NCBI GenBank assembly: GCA_902773285.1
Contig: CACYDS010000066.1
Span: forward strand, 1 to 6,385
Direction: 5' to 3'
Origin: an uncultured Pseudomonadota bacterium
GTDB taxonomy: Bacteria; Pseudomonadota; Alphaproteobacteria; RUG11792
DNA: 6,385 nt
In this document: piece by piece, positions 5,869 through 6,385 of the stretch
How the letters are laid out: each line of letters opens with the position of its first letter
Position numbering within the stretch: position 1 is the first letter of the stretch
Made by a program: the position numbers and the translations under genes
Notes under the pieces: generated by a model
What the model saw: the letters and a program-made list of their open reading frames with translations, nothing else
Database searches by the model: none
What the model was told of the DNA's origin: nothing

Positions 5869-5886
5869 ACAAATGTTCCCATTTGT
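5869..5886 (+). terminator. Short hairpin just after plsC, weak terminator candidate
   Basis: ACAAATG (5869-5875) and CATTTGT (5880-5886) form a perfect 7-bp stem around TTCC, starting 9 nt after the plsC stop. No T-run follows (TACTCC), so it is not a classical intrinsic terminator. It could be a 3'-end stabilising hairpin or a chance structure. Confidence 0.25.
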
Positions 5887-5944
5887 TACTCCTAGATCGC
5901 ACGTCATTCACCAATCCACGTTTCCCAGAATTTGAAGAATTTCC

Positions 5945-5974
5945 TTGATTGTGAAAGAAATGTTGTGATATAAA
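5945..5974 (+). promoter_or_regulatory. Sigma70-type promoter of rplU-rpmA
   Basis: TTGATT (5945-5950) and TATAAA (5969-5974) are separated by 18 bp, 39 nt before the rplU start. This would start transcription near 5981 and give a leader of about 33 nt. It lies in the 154-nt gap after plsC, which supports rplU-rpmA being a separate transcription unit. Apart from this promoter and the hairpin after plsC, I see nothing else in the gap. Confidence 0.5.
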
Positions 5975-6013
5975 GAGGAATATGTATTGAGTATTGATTG
6001 ACGCGGAAAAAGT

Positions 6014-6334
6014 ATGTTTGCTGTAGTAAAAACAGGTGGAAAGCAATATTGGGTTAAGCCAGGTGACGTTTTGAAAGTTGAAAAAATCGAAGCAGAGCCA
6101 TCAAAGATTATAACCTTGTCTGATGTCGTCCTAGCATCGTCTGATAAAGGGGATATCAAAGCTAGTGAGGCTGAGTTGTCTGGGGTTGCCGTTAGTGCTG
6201 AAGTTTTAAAGCACGTAAGAAATAAAAAGGTAATCATCTTCAAAAAAACTCGTCGTCATAATTACAGACGCAAAAATGGACATCGTCAAATGATGACGGT
6301 ATTAAAAATTAAGGATATAACTTTAGGAAAGTGA
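6014..6334 (+). CDS. rplU: 50S ribosomal protein L21
   Basis: L21 binds 23S rRNA in the large ribosomal subunit. The 106 residues match the family throughout. The start MFAVVKTGGKQYWVKPGDVL corresponds to the conserved YAVIxTGGKQYxVxxGD. Residues 72-92 carry the basic RNA-binding stretch (KVIIFKKTRRHNYRRKNGHRQ region). The protein ends shortly after, at KIKDITLGK, without the extended C-terminal tail found in some alphaproteobacterial L21 proteins. ATG at 6014 is preceded by GGAAAA (6005-6010), a modest Shine-Dalgarno with about 6-nt spacing. rpmA follows after 12 nt, the near-universal bacterial order rplU-rpmA, so the two should be co-transcribed and co-assembled. Confidence 0.96.
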   Translation: MFAVVKTGGKQYWVKPGDVLKVEKIEAEPSKIITLSDVVLASSDKGDIKASEAELSGVAVSAEVLKHVRNKKVIIFKKTRRHNYRRKNGHRQMMTVLKIKDITLGK

Positions 6335-6346
6335 TAGGAGAGAAAA

Positions 6347-6385
6347 ATGTCTACAAAGAAAGGTAGTGGAAGTTCTAGAAACGGA
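6347..6385 (+). CDS. rpmA: 50S ribosomal protein L27, N-terminus only (cut by window edge)
   Basis: Thirteen codons are visible, MSTKKGSGSSRNG, matching the conserved L27 start MAHKKAGGSSRNGRDS. The N-terminal tail of L27 reaches into the peptidyl transferase centre of the ribosome. The second residue begins the tail directly, so this is not the Firmicutes type with a cleaved N-terminal extension. Ser-Thr replaces the usual Ala-His after the initiator Met. A good Shine-Dalgarno (AGGAG, 6336-6340) lies 6 nt before the ATG. The identity is firm from the tail and from its place after rplU; the rest of the gene is outside the window. Confidence 0.92.
   Translation, partial: MSTKKGSGSSRNG

Noticed and set aside
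5908..6243. 111-codon minus-strand frame
   Set aside because: Antisense to rplU and its promoter; rplU is certain.

Overview
The window is AT-rich and looks like the chromosome of an alphaproteobacterium, probably a host-associated one of the Rickettsiales/Holosporales type. The housekeeping genes are recognisable but divergent, a PlsC acyltransferase carries the HX4E-type 'NHQSAWETF' motif I that I associate with alphaproteobacterial homologues, and a perfect TTAA-N7-TTAA (CtrA-type) box lies in a promoter. Placement below class level is inference.

Layout. (1) Bases 3-566, + strand: the 3' end of an unrecognised gene that enters from the left edge. (2) Bases 567-1557: about 1 kb without an intact gene. 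It holds protein-like but broken stretches on both strands: a possible ATPase C-terminus on +, a start-less 96-codon stretch on -, and a start-less 66-codon stretch on -. This looks like decaying DNA. (3) Bases 1584-2819, - strand: a 411-residue secreted leucine-rich-repeat protein with a long Pro/Ala/Thr/Glu tail. It has a strong Shine-Dalgarno, an intrinsic terminator (1511-1550) and a promoter with a CtrA-type box. (4) Bases 2973-4295, - strand: a full-length UDP-glucose/GDP-mannose dehydrogenase family protein in which nearly every classical catalytic residue is replaced, including the nucleophilic Cys. (5) A 75-bp divergent promoter region, then on + rsmI (16S rRNA methyltransferase) overlapping plsC (lysophosphatidate acyltransferase) by 8 nt. 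(6) A separate + strand ribosomal unit with its own promoter: rplU (L21) and the start of rpmA (L27), cut by the right edge.

How the genes relate. rsmI-plsC are translationally coupled housekeeping genes for ribosome decoding and phospholipid synthesis. rplU-rpmA are the conserved large-subunit pair. The left-hand minus-strand pair is the accessory part: an intact but apparently catalytically disarmed sugar-nucleotide dehydrogenase followed by a secreted LRR protein with a possibly cell-cycle-controlled promoter. Nothing here shows a complete new multi-gene system. The two items most worth following are the dehydrogenase with the rewritten active site and the secreted LRR/low-complexity protein.
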